Below, one piece after another: positions 40,588 to 49,229 of a stretch of DNA of 64,000 bases (within the stretch, counting starts at the first letter, position 1; each line of letters begins with the position of its first letter). Below the pieces are notes generated by a model, which did not search any database, had not been told where the DNA came from, and saw only the letters and a program-made list of their open reading frames with translations. The position numbers and the translations under genes were made by a program. The DNA is from Microbacterium sp. SCN 70-27 (GTDB lineage Bacteria; Actinomycetota; Actinomycetes; Actinomycetales; Microbacteriaceae): NCBI GenBank assembly GCA_001724425.1, contig MEEK01000012.1, positions 1-64,000 on the forward strand. Direction: 5' to 3'.

Positions 40588-43500
40588 TCAGACCGAGAAG
40601 TACTTCGCCTCAGGGTGGTGGAAGACGAAGGCGTCCGTCGACTGTTCGGGGTGCAGCTGCAGCTCGTCGCTGAGCTCGACGCCCATGCGCTCTGGGCGCA
40701 GGAGCTCGACGACCTTCCGGCGGTCCTCCATGTCGGGGCAGGCCGGATAGCCGAGCGAGAACCGCGCACCGCGGTACTCGAGCTTGAAGAGCCCGGCCGT
40801 CTCCGTGGGGTCTTCCGCCGAGAAGCCGAGCTCGGACCGGATCCGCGCGTGCCAGAACTCGGCGAGCGACTCGGTCAGCTGCATCACGAGGCCGTTCAGC
40901 TCGTAGTAGTCGCGATAGCGGTCTTCGGCGAACAGCTTCGCCGTGACGGCGTCGATCGCCGCCCCCGCCGTGACGAGCTGCACGGGCATGACGTCGATCT
41001 GCCCGGACTCGCGCGAACGCACGAAATCGGCGAGGTTCAGGTGCCGGTCGCGCCGCTGCCGCGGGAAGTGGAAGCGCAATCGGTCGGCACCGAGCGGTCC
41101 GCCCGACCCGCCGTCGGGCGCGAGCAGCCCCGCCGTCCCGAGGACGCCCGTCGGGTCATCGCCGTGGTGGAGCACGACGATGTCGTCCCCCTCTGACACG
41201 ACCGGGAAGTACCCGTACGCGACCGAGGCATCCAGCATCCCCTCGGCGAGGATCCGGTCGAGCCAGTACCGCAGGCGCGGCCGCCCCTCGGTCTCGACGA
41301 GCTGCTCGTACGACTGCCCGTCGTCGCCGCGGCCGGGCTTGAGGCCCCACTGCCCCATGAACGTCGCGCGCTCGTCGAGGAAGGCGGCGTAGTCGGCGAG
41401 CGCGATGCCGCGCACGATCCGGGTGCCCCAGAACGGCGGCACCGGGACGGGATTGTCGGATGCCACGTCCGAGCGCGCCGGCATCGCCTCGGGCTCCGTG
41501 AGGGTGAGCTTCGACCCCGCCGTGTGGATGCGCTTCTTCAGCGGTGGGAGGCCGACGGCGTCCGGCGCCTCCCCACGGGCGATGCGCACGAGCGGCTCCA
41601 TGAGGGCGAGCCCCTCAAAGGCATCCTTCGCGTAGCGGACCTCCCCGTCGAAGAGCTCGGCGAGGTCCTGTTCGACGTACGCGCGCGTGAGTGCGGCGCC
41701 GCCGAGGATCACGGGCCACCGCGTGCCGAGCCCGCGCGCGGTGAGCTCCTGCAGGTTCTCTTTCATCACGACCGTCGACTTCACGAGCAGACCCGACATG
41801 CCGATGACGTCGGCGTCGTGCTCCTCGGCGGCGGCGACGATGTCGGCGATCGGCTGCTTGATGCCGAGGTTGATCACGGTGTACCCGTTGTTCGTCAGGA
41901 TGATGTCGACGAGGTTCTTGCCGATGTCGTGCACGTCGCCGCGCACGGTCGCGAGCACGATCGTGCCCTTGCCCGCCTCGTCGGTCTTCTCCATGTGCGG
42001 TTCGAGGAGCGCGACCGCGGCCTTCATGACCTCTGCCGACTGCAGCACGAACGGCAGCTGCATCTGGCCCGACCCGAATCGTTCGCCGACGACCTTCATG
42101 CCCTCCAGCAGATGGTCGTTGATGATCTGGAGCGGCGTGAGTCCGCCCGCTCGCGCGAGGTCGAGGTCGGCCTCGAGGCCCTTCGACTCACCGTCGATGA
42201 TGCGGCGCTCGAGGCGTTCGCCGACCGGCAGGGCGGCGAGTTCGGCGGCACGCTGATCGCGCAGCGCCGCCGTGTCGACGCCCGCGAACAAGTCGAGCAT
42301 CGTGGCGAGCGGATCGTAGGTGAGGTTCCCGTCGGCATCCCATTCGCGCCGGTCCCACACGAGGTCGAGCGCGACCTTCCGCTGCTGGTCGTCGAGGGAT
42401 GCCAGGGGCACGATCTTGGCCGCATCGATGATGCCCGAGGTGAGCCCCGCCTGCGTCGCCTCGTGGAGGAAGACCGAGTTGAGCACCGAGCGCGCGGCGG
42501 GATTGAGGCCGAACGACACGTTCGAGACGCCGAGCGTCGTGTTGATGCCGGGGTACTTCGAAACGAGGCCGCGGATCGCCTCGATCGTCTCGATCGCGTC
42601 GCGGCGAGTCTCCTCCTGCCCGGTCGCGATGGGGAAGGTGAGGCAGTCGACGATGATGTCCTCGACGTGCAGGCCCCACGTGCCGACCAGTTCGTCGACG
42701 AGGCGGGACGCGATGCGCAGCTTGTCCTCGGCCGTGCGCGCCTGCCCCTGCTCGTCGATCGTCAGGGCGATGACGGCGGTGCCGTGCTCCTTGACGAGCG
42801 GCATGATGCGACCGAAACGGGATGCCGCGCCGTCGCCGTCCTCGTAGTTGACGGAGTTCACGACGGGGCGCCCGCCGATGAGCTCGAGCCCCGCCTGGAT
42901 GACGGCCGGCTCGGTCGAGTCGATCACGAGCGGCAGGGTGGACGCGCTCGCGAAGCGGGAGACGACCTCGCGGATATCGCCGACGCCGTCGCGGCCGACA
43001 TAGTCGACGCACACGTCGAGCAGATGCGCACCGACGCGGATCTGGTTCCGCGCGATCTCGACGCAGTCGTCCCACCGACCCTCGAGCATCGCCTCGCGGA
43101 AGGCCTTCGACCCGTTGGCGTTCGTGCGCTCGCCGATCGCGAGGTAGCTCGCGTCCTGACGGAAGGGGACGTGCTGGTAGAGGGACGCGACGCCCGGGTC
43201 GGGCGTTTCGACTCGGCGCTGGGCGACCGGGGCGGGGCTGTCACCGGTCGTTGAGCGCGCGGAGCGCGTCGAAACGCCCAACCGCTCGACCACGGCGGCG
43301 AGGTGCTCGGGCGTCGTGCCGCAGCATCCGCCGATGAGCCCGAGCCCGAACTCGCGCACGAACTGCTCGTGCGCCGTCGCCAGCTCCGCCGGCGTGAGCG
43401 GGTAGTGCGCACCGTCGGCCGTGAGCACGGGGAGGCCGGCGTTCGGCATGCAGGCGATCGTCACGGGCGAATGCTTCGACAGGTGCCGCAGGTGCTCGCT

Positions 43501-44259
43501 CATCTCGGCGGGGCCCGTCGCGCAGTTGAGCCCGATGGCATCCACACCCAGCGGCTCGAGGGCGGTGAGCGCGGCCCCGATCTCCGAGCCCATGAGCATC
43601 GTGCCGGTCGTCTCGACGGTCACCTCGACGAAGATCGGCAGGCGGATGCCGCGGGCGACGATCGCCTGCTTGCAGCCGTTGATCGCGGCCTTCGTCTGCA
43701 GGAGGTCCTGGCTCGTCTCGACGAGGAAGGCATCCGCTCCCCCGTCGATGAGCCCCTCGGCCTGCAGCGCGAACGTCTCCTTCAGATGCGCGTAGGTCGT
43801 GTGTCCGAGGCTCGGCAGCTTGGTGCCCGGGCCCATCGAGCCGAGCACCCACCGCATCCGACCGTCTTCGGCTTCGGCCGCCTCCGCGCGCTCACGGGCG
43901 ATGCGGGCGCCCGCCGCGGCGAGTTCGGTGATGCGGTCGTCGATGCCGTAGTCCGAGAGGTTCGACCAGTTCGCACCGAAGGTGTTCGTCTCCACGGCAT
44001 CCACGCCCACGGCGTAGTACGCGTCGTGGATCGCGGCGACGACGTCGGGGCGCGTGACGTTCAGGATCTCGTTGCAGCCCTCGAGCCCCTGGAAGTCGGT
44101 GGCGATGTCGAGGTCGTGCCGCTGGAGCATCGTCCCCATGGCACCGTCGGCGATCACGACGCGGGATGCGAGGGCGTCCAACAGCGCCTCGGCGCGAGCT
44201 GTTCGCGGCACCGCGTCGATGTCGAGGGCGGAGCGGGGCGCGGGCGGGGCTGCGGTCAC
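40588..44259 (-). CDS. metH: Cobalamin-dependent methionine synthase
   Basis: 1223 residues with all four MetH modules. The homocysteine domain (about 25-325) has zinc ligands C246, C312 and C313. A linker (327-353) is encoded by an inverted-repeat element. The pterin domain follows (about 365-640), with YLAIGERTNANGSKAF at its start. The cobalamin-binding domain has GDVHDIGKN, the His near 775 being the lower axial ligand. The C-terminal reactivation domain ends in STDAFVFHHPEAKYFSV. The reaction transfers methyl from methyltetrahydrofolate to homocysteine. The GTG start follows GAGAAT by 6 nt. No cobalamin riboswitch is seen upstream. Confidence 0.96.
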   Translation of the reverse strand: MTAAPPAPRSALDIDAVPRTARAEALLDALASRVVIADGAMGTMLQRHDLDIATDFQGLEGCNEILNVTRPDVVAAIHDAYYAVGVDAVETNTFGANWSNLSDYGIDDRITELAAAGARIARERAEAAEAEDGRMRWVLGSMGPGTKLPSLGHTTYAHLKETFALQAEGLIDGGADAFLVETSQDLLQTKAAINGCKQAIVARGIRLPIFVEVTVETTGTMLMGSEIGAALTALEPLGVDAIGLNCATGPAEMSEHLRHLSKHSPVTIACMPNAGLPVLTADGAHYPLTPAELATAHEQFVREFGLGLIGGCCGTTPEHLAAVVERLGVSTRSARSTTGDSPAPVAQRRVETPDPGVASLYQHVPFRQDASYLAIGERTNANGSKAFREAMLEGRWDDCVEIARNQIRVGAHLLDVCVDYVGRDGVGDIREVVSRFASASTLPLVIDSTEPAVIQAGLELIGGRPVVNSVNYEDGDGAASRFGRIMPLVKEHGTAVIALTIDEQGQARTAEDKLRIASRLVDELVGTWGLHVEDIIVDCLTFPIATGQEETRRDAIETIEAIRGLVSKYPGINTTLGVSNVSFGLNPAARSVLNSVFLHEATQAGLTSGIIDAAKIVPLASLDDQQRKVALDLVWDRREWDADGNLTYDPLATMLDLFAGVDTAALRDQRAAELAALPVGERLERRIIDGESKGLEADLDLARAGGLTPLQIINDHLLEGMKVVGERFGSGQMQLPFVLQSAEVMKAAVALLEPHMEKTDEAGKGTIVLATVRGDVHDIGKNLVDIILTNNGYTVINLGIKQPIADIVAAAEEHDADVIGMSGLLVKSTVVMKENLQELTARGLGTRWPVILGGAALTRAYVEQDLAELFDGEVRYAKDAFEGLALMEPLVRIARGEAPDAVGLPPLKKRIHTAGSKLTLTEPEAMPARSDVASDNPVPVPPFWGTRIVRGIALADYAAFLDERATFMGQWGLKPGRGDDGQSYEQLVETEGRPRLRYWLDRILAEGMLDASVAYGYFPVVSEGDDIVVLHHGDDPTGVLGTAGLLAPDGGSGGPLGADRLRFHFPRQRRDRHLNLADFVRSRESGQIDVMPVQLVTAGAAIDAVTAKLFAEDRYRDYYELNGLVMQLTESLAEFWHARIRSELGFSAEDPTETAGLFKLEYRGARFSLGYPACPDMEDRRKVVELLRPERMGVELSDELQLHPEQSTDAFVFHHPEAKYFSV
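43201..43279. repeat. Inverted-repeat element, in frame inside metH
   Basis: Left arm GGGCGTTTCGACTCG; right arm, reverse-complemented, GGGCGTTTCGACGCG (14 of 15 match). The right part, TCGTTGAGCGCGCGGAGCG, has the look of dispersed repeats I recall from Microbacteriaceae. It encodes a Ser/Thr/Arg/Pro-rich linker between the homocysteine and pterin domains. Confidence 0.7.
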
Positions 44260-44265
44260 CGCCCG

Positions 44266-44271
44266 ATTCTC
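44266..44271 (-). promoter_or_regulatory. -10-like box of metH
   Basis: GAGAAT on the minus strand, 6 nt from the GTG at 44259; one base off the TANNNT form. Confidence 0.45.
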
Positions 44272-44350
44272 GCACGGCCGCCCGCGCCCGAGTGATGGTG
44301 CGCATGCCCAGCCCCAGCCCCTGTGACAGACTGAGCGGAAGGAGGCAGCC

Positions 44351-44509
44351 ATGCTCACTCGCATCCGTCGCACGTTCCGACGCGTCATCCTCGGGAAGCC
44401 GATCAGTCACGAGGAGCAGCGCGCCGCGCGGGCCGGCATGTACCGCGACCAGAGGGTCGTGCAGCAGCAGGCCGCCCGTCAGGTCGGCGCCGGCGCGCCG
44501 CTCTTCTGA
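44351..44509 (+). CDS. Small basic protein, 52 residues, unknown function
   Basis: The frame encodes 52 residues beginning MLTRIRRTFRRVILGKPISH and ending QVGAGAPLF. The first 15 residues form a basic amphipathic helix, the rest a Gln/Ala/Arg-rich helix; no membrane segment. GGAAGGAGG lies 7 nt before the ATG, the strongest ribosome-binding site in the window, and CAGACT at 44327 could be a -10. It ends 5 bp before menC and so probably shares its transcript; its translation may help that of menC. No family was recognised. Confidence 0.65.
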   Translation: MLTRIRRTFRRVILGKPISHEEQRAARAGMYRDQRVVQQQAARQVGAGAPLF

Positions 44510-44514
44510 GCGCC

Positions 44515-45504
44515 GTGCCCCTCCCCCCACTCACCGACCTGCTGTCGACGGCGCGGGTCGTCGCACTGCCGCTCGTGACGAGATTCCGCGGCGTCGACCA
44601 TCGCGAAGCTCTCCTCCTCGAGGGCCCTGCGGGGTGGACGGAGTTCTCGCCGTTCCTTGAGTACGACGACGCCGAGGCCTCGACGTGGCTCGCTGCGGCC
44701 CTGGATTTCGGGTGGCAGGCGCAGCCCACGCCCGTGCGGAGCACCGTCCCGGTCAACGCGACCGTGCCGGCGGTGGATGCCGCGGCGGTCGCCGACGTGC
44801 TCGCACGCTTCGACGGATGCCGCACGGCGAAGGTCAAGGTCGCCGAACGCGGGCAGCGTCTCGCCGACGACGTCGCGCGCGTGCGAGCCGTGCGCACGGC
44901 CATGGGGCCGGAGGGACGCGTCCGGCTGGATGCCAACGGCGGCTGGAACGTCGACGAGGCGGAGCACGCCGTGCACGCCCTCGCCGAGTTCGACCTCGAG
45001 TACCTGGAGCAGCCCTGCGCCACCGTCGAGGAGCTCACCGAACTGCGCGAGCGCATCGCCGACTGGGACATCCCCGTCGCGGCGGACGAGTCGGTGCGGA
45101 AGGCCGCCGACCCGCTCGCGGTCGCGCGGGCGGGTGCCGCCGACCTCATCGTCGTGAAGGCGCAGCCGCTCGGCGGGGCGCGGCGCGCGCTCGGCATCGT
45201 CGCCGAGGCAGGGCTGCCCGCCGTCGTGTCGAGCGCGCTCGACACGAGCGTCGGCCTCGCGATGGGCCTCGCCCTCGCCGCCGCCCTGCCCGACCTTCCC
45301 TACGACTGCGGTCTCGGCACGGCGTCGCTCCTCGCGGCGGACGTCACGACGGAGCCGCTCCGACCCGAAGCCGGCGTGCTCAAGGTGCGTCGCGTGACGC
45401 CGGATGCCACGTTGCTCGAGCGTCACGCCGCCGACGCCGACCGACGCGAGTGGTGGCTCGCACGCCTCGAGCGCTGTCACGCCCTGCTTGCCGGCACGCC
45501 CTGA
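44515..45504 (+). CDS. menC: o-Succinylbenzoate synthase
   Basis: 329 residues of the enolase superfamily. MenC dehydrates SHCHC to o-succinylbenzoate. Evidence: the catalytic K-x-K in CRTAKVKVAERG (about residue 105), RVRLDANGGWNVDEA with the first metal ligand, LEYLEQPCATVEEL, IPVAADESVRKA with further ligands and LIVVKAQPLGGARRAL with the second catalytic lysine. It is apart from the other men genes by about 9 kb. The GTG start, 5 bp after the small ORF, has no separate ribosome-binding site, which suggests translational coupling. Confidence 0.93.
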   Translation: MPLPPLTDLLSTARVVALPLVTRFRGVDHREALLLEGPAGWTEFSPFLEYDDAEASTWLAAALDFGWQAQPTPVRSTVPVNATVPAVDAAAVADVLARFDGCRTAKVKVAERGQRLADDVARVRAVRTAMGPEGRVRLDANGGWNVDEAEHAVHALAEFDLEYLEQPCATVEELTELRERIADWDIPVAADESVRKAADPLAVARAGAADLIVVKAQPLGGARRALGIVAEAGLPAVVSSALDTSVGLAMGLALAAALPDLPYDCGLGTASLLAADVTTEPLRPEAGVLKVRRVTPDATLLERHAADADRREWWLARLERCHALLAGTP

Positions 45505-45523
45505 CGGGCCCCGGCGCCCGGAC

Positions 45524-46150
45524 TCAGCTCGGGTCGATCAGGATCTCGACGATCCTCGCGAGGCGGTCGTTCATCAGCCCGGCGACCTCCGTCGCAGGGC
45601 GCCCTTCGAGCGTCGCGCGTGCACACGTGTCGTCGGAGACGTCGACGAGCAACTGCGCGGCATCCCCGAGCGGGAGCCGCAGGCGAAGGCCGTAGGCATC
45701 CACGACGGCCTGCATGATGCCCTCCACGCGTGAGCGGAGAACGCCCTGCCACGCGAGGTACGCCTGCGCGAGCTTCGGGTCGCGCAGCGCCTGCGCGCGG
45801 ATCTCGCTGATGAGGTGCGGCTCCATCCGTTCGCCGAAGGATGCTCCGACGACCTGTCGGACGAGCGCCGAGGTGTCGGCGAGCGCATCCGGTCCGAGGT
45901 CGCGCACACGCACCGCGACCTCGTCGAGCTTCTCCTCGGCGAGCTGGGTGATGAGCGCGAGGAACAGCTCGTCCTTCGAGTCGAAATTGGAGTAGAACGC
46001 TCCCCGCGTGAAGCCCGCGCGCTCGCAGATCATCTCGACCGACGCGGCATCCATGCCGACCTCACCGAAGATCTCGTGGGCGGCGGCGAGCAGCCGCGCG
46101 CGGGTCTGCTCGCGACGGCGGGAACCGGCACGCTGCGTCACATCGCTCAC
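45524..46150 (-). CDS. TetR/AcrR-family transcriptional repressor
   Basis: 208 residues. The DNA-binding domain (about 10-60) reads TRARLLAAAHEIFGEVGMDA then ERAGFTRGAFYSNFDSKDEL, a clear TetR helix-turn-helix. The ligand-binding part is not distinctive. The GTG at 46150 follows AGGAG at normal spacing; an upstream frame to 46288 crosses the operator region and is rejected. It is divergent from the MMPL transporter gene, with two perfect palindromes (46214-46229, 46231-46246) between them, so it most likely represses both the transporter operon and itself. Confidence 0.92.
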   Translation of the reverse strand: MSDVTQRAGSRRREQTRARLLAAAHEIFGEVGMDAASVEMICERAGFTRGAFYSNFDSKDELFLALITQLAEEKLDEVAVRVRDLGPDALADTSALVRQVVGASFGERMEPHLISEIRAQALRDPKLAQAYLAWQGVLRSRVEGIMQAVVDAYGLRLRLPLGDAAQLLVDVSDDTCARATLEGRPATEVAGLMNDRLARIVEILIDPS

Positions 46151-46213
46151 GGCAACTCCTTTCCTGCCATCTTCACACCCGGCACCCAGACTTGTGGCCG
46201 GGGTATCTCCTAG

Positions 46214-46229
46214 GATACATCTATGTATC
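46214..46229. promoter_or_regulatory. TetR operator candidate 1
   Basis: Perfect palindrome GATACA-TCTA-TGTATC. Its partner is one base away; the centres are 17 bp apart. It sits in the 130-bp divergent spacer. Confidence 0.7.
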
Positions 46230-46230
46230 G

Positions 46231-46246
46231 GATACAGTGGTGTATC
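46231..46246. promoter_or_regulatory. TetR operator candidate 2 overlapping a promoter
   Basis: Perfect palindrome GATACA-GTGG-TGTATC with the same half-sites as operator 1. It covers TACAGT (46233-46238), a plausible -10 for the MMPL gene, so binding here would block transcription. Confidence 0.7.
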
Positions 46247-46280
46247 GAATCCCTCTGACCCTCTGACGTCCGGAGCGCCC

Positions 46281-49229
46281 GTGTCCACTCTCCTCTACTC
46301 GCTCGGCCACTGGTCGTACCGTCACCCGTGGCGCGTGCTCGTCTCGTGGCTGCTGCTCATCGGCGTGGTCGGCGGCGCCGTCGGCGCCGGCATCGCGACG
46401 GGAGCCGTCAAGGGCTTCGACAACTCCTTCTCGATCCCGGGCACCGAGGGCGAGGCGGGGCTGAAGCTCCTGAACCGCACGTTCCCGCAGGCGAGCGGCA
46501 CGAGCGCCCAGATCATCGTGGTCGCCGCCCCAGGGGAGCGGATCGACAAGGCGCCGTACACCGACGAGATCGCCTCTACCGTGAAGGACCTCGGCACGCT
46601 CGATGGCGTGCTGGCCGTGACCGACCCGTTCAACAAGATGGTGAGCGGCATGGTGAGCGACGACGGCGAAGCCGCACTCATCCGCATGCAGTTCAAGGGC
46701 ACCGTCACCGACGTGCCCGCTGCCACGAAGACCTCCCTCACGGACCTCGCCGACACCATGGCGAGTGCCCTCCCCGACGGCGCGAAGGTCGTCGTCGGCG
46801 GCGACCTGTTCTCGACCTCCCTACCCTCCCTGTCGCTCGTCGAGGTCGTCGGTGTGCTGATCGCACTGTTCGTCCTCATCGTGACGTTCCGCTCGCTCGC
46901 GGTCGCGTGGTTCCCGCTTGTGAGCGCCCTCATCGGCGTCGTCCTCGCGATCACCCTCATCTACGCCTCGACCGCGTTCGCCACGGTGTCCTCGACGACC
47001 CCGATGCTCGCGATCATGCTGGGGCTCGCCGTCGGCATCGACTACGCGCTGTTCATCGTCGCGCGACATCAGGATCAGGTGCGCTCCGGCATCGCCCCCG
47101 AGGAATCCGCGGCCCGCGCGACCGGCACGGCCGGGTCTGCCGTCGTGTTCGCGGGCGTCACCGTCCTCATCGCCCTGATCGGTCTCGGCTTCGCGGGCAT
47201 CCCGTTCCTCACGACGATGGGCATCGCCGCCGCCGGCGCGGTCGCCGTCGCGGTGCTCGTCGCCGTGACCCTCACCCCCGCTCTCCTCGGCTTCGCGAAG
47301 GAGCGCGTCGCAGGCTGGGGCCACGGCCTCGGGCGCGGCGCCCGCATCGGTCGCACCGCCCGGCGCCGCCCGGCTGCCGCTGCCGCCGGCGACGCGACCG
47401 CCGACACCGTGCCGGATGCCATGCCGACGGATGCCACCGACACGGACGCCACCCAGACGCGCCGTTCCGCGGCTCTCGCACCCGCCGCCGGCGCCCCGCT
47501 CAAGAAGTCGAACCGGTGGGTCATGCTCGTCACGCGGCATCCCATCGTCACGACGCTCGCCGTCATCGTGACGCTCGGCATCGTCGCCATCCCCGCGGCG
47601 AGCCTGCAGCTCGCCCTCCCGAACGCCGGCATGCAGCCGACGTCGAGCGAAGCGCGTCAGGCATACGACCTGACCGCCGAGCACTTCGGCGCAGGCGCGA
47701 ACGGCCCCCTCATCCTCACCGGCACGATCGTGACCTCGACCGACCCGCTCGGCCTCATGGCCGACCTCAAGGCCGCGGTCGAGAAGATCCCGGGCGTGAA
47801 GGAGGTCGCTCTCGCCACCCCCAACGAGACGGCCGACACGGGCCTCGTGCAGGTCGTCCCCGAGACGGGGCCCGACGACCCGCGCACCGCGGCGCTCGTG
47901 CGTGAACTCCGTTCGCACCACGACGAGTGGCTGAAGACGTACGGCGTCGACCTCAAGGTGACGGGCTTCACGGCCATCGCGATCGACATCTCCGACCGCC
48001 TCGGCGCCGCCCTGCTCCCCTTCGGCCTGTTCGTCGTCGGGCTGTCGTTCCTCCTCCTCATGATCGTGTTCCGCTCGATCTGGGTGCCGCTGAAGGCGAC
48101 GCTCGGCTACCTGCTGTCGATCCTCGCGGCGTTCGGCGTCGTGGCGGCGGTGTTCGAGTGGGGTTGGCTCGCCGACGCCCTGCACGTGACCCGCACGGGC
48201 CCCGTCATCTCGTTCATGCCGATCATCCTCATGGGCGTCCTCTTCGGGCTCGCGATGGACTACGAGGTGTTCCTCGTCTCGCGCATGCGCGAGGACTACG
48301 TCCACACCCGCCGCGCGCGCGGGGGCCGCGCCGACCGGCAGACCGCGATCGGCGCCGTCCGCTCGGGGTTCACCGCCTCGGCACGCGTCGTGACCGCCGC
48401 CGCCGTGATCATGTTCGCCGTGTTCGCCGCGTTCGTTCCCGAAGGCGACACGTCGATCAAACCCATCGCCCTCGGGCTCGCCGCGGGCATCGCGATCGAC
48501 GCGTTCCTCATCCGCATGACGCTCGGACCCGCGATCATGGCTCTCCTCGGCGAGAAGGCGTGGTGGATGCCCCGTTGGCTCGACCGCGCACTGCCGCACT
48601 TCGACATCGAGGGCGAGGCCGTCGAGCGCGAACTGGCTTTGGCGGAGTGGCCTGAACCCGGCAGCCGCGCACCGCTCGTCGGTGAGGGCGTCGGCGTGAC
48701 GGTCGACGGCGGACGCGGCGTCGGCGAGGTCGTGCTGTTCGCGGATGCCGCGTTCCGCATCGCTCAGGGCGAGACCCTGCTCGTGACGGCCGCAGACCCC
48801 CGCGCGGGGCGCGCGTTCGTGCTGATGGCGGCGGGCCGGCTCGACCCGACCGCCGGGCGGCTGCGTGTCGCCGGGCACCTGCTGCCCGGCCGCGCGGCGT
48901 GGGTGCGCGCGCACGTGGGCGTCGCCTTGCTCGACGGCGCCCCCGATCCGCTGCGCGAACTGCGCCGCGCCCTCGCCGGAGGCACGACCCTCGTCGCGAT
49001 CGACGGGATCGACACCCTCGTCGGCTCCGACCGCGATCAGGCCGCGGCCCTGCTGCGCGACGCCGCGGAGGCGGTTGGGCAGCGGCGGGGTGACCTCGCG
49101 CTCACGATCGTCGCCTCGGCTCGCCGCGACGGCGCCGCGTTCGACCTGTTGGCCGATGCACACCGCCCGGGCGTGACCGCGCTCGCCCTCTCCCCCCTTT
49201 CGTCCTCGACCGAGGTGATCCCGTCATGA
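46281..49229 (+). CDS. MMPL/RND-family transporter with degenerate ABC-ATPase-like C-terminal domain
   Basis: 982 residues. The MMPL part (1-780) has twelve membrane helices in two halves: YRHPWRVLVSWLLLIGVVGG at the start, GLAVGIDYALFIVARH in the first half and MGVLFGLAMDYEVFLVSRMRED in the second. An Asp/Thr/Ala-rich insert lies at about 375-405. Residues from about 800 on are not MMPL: EGVGVTVDGG, then ETLLVTAADPRAGRAFVLMA in the place of a Walker A without G-K-S/T, GRLDPTAGRLRVAGHLLPG, and GGTTLVAIDGID in the place of Walker B. This looks like an ABC ATPase that lost ATP binding. The GTG at 46281 gives the family N-terminus. Confidence 0.88.
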   Translation: MSTLLYSLGHWSYRHPWRVLVSWLLLIGVVGGAVGAGIATGAVKGFDNSFSIPGTEGEAGLKLLNRTFPQASGTSAQIIVVAAPGERIDKAPYTDEIASTVKDLGTLDGVLAVTDPFNKMVSGMVSDDGEAALIRMQFKGTVTDVPAATKTSLTDLADTMASALPDGAKVVVGGDLFSTSLPSLSLVEVVGVLIALFVLIVTFRSLAVAWFPLVSALIGVVLAITLIYASTAFATVSSTTPMLAIMLGLAVGIDYALFIVARHQDQVRSGIAPEESAARATGTAGSAVVFAGVTVLIALIGLGFAGIPFLTTMGIAAAGAVAVAVLVAVTLTPALLGFAKERVAGWGHGLGRGARIGRTARRRPAAAAAGDATADTVPDAMPTDATDTDATQTRRSAALAPAAGAPLKKSNRWVMLVTRHPIVTTLAVIVTLGIVAIPAASLQLALPNAGMQPTSSEARQAYDLTAEHFGAGANGPLILTGTIVTSTDPLGLMADLKAAVEKIPGVKEVALATPNETADTGLVQVVPETGPDDPRTAALVRELRSHHDEWLKTYGVDLKVTGFTAIAIDISDRLGAALLPFGLFVVGLSFLLLMIVFRSIWVPLKATLGYLLSILAAFGVVAAVFEWGWLADALHVTRTGPVISFMPIILMGVLFGLAMDYEVFLVSRMREDYVHTRRARGGRADRQTAIGAVRSGFTASARVVTAAAVIMFAVFAAFVPEGDTSIKPIALGLAAGIAIDAFLIRMTLGPAIMALLGEKAWWMPRWLDRALPHFDIEGEAVERELALAEWPEPGSRAPLVGEGVGVTVDGGRGVGEVVLFADAAFRIAQGETLLVTAADPRAGRAFVLMAAGRLDPTAGRLRVAGHLLPGRAAWVRAHVGVALLDGAPDPLRELRRALAGGTTLVAIDGIDTLVGSDRDQAAALLRDAAEAVGQRRGDLALTIVASARRDGAAFDLLADAHRPGVTALALSPLSSSTEVIPS

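Noticed and set aside
44260..44350. Cobalamin riboswitch before metH
   Set aside because: The 91-bp spacer lacks a B12-box-like sequence and metH appears leaderless.
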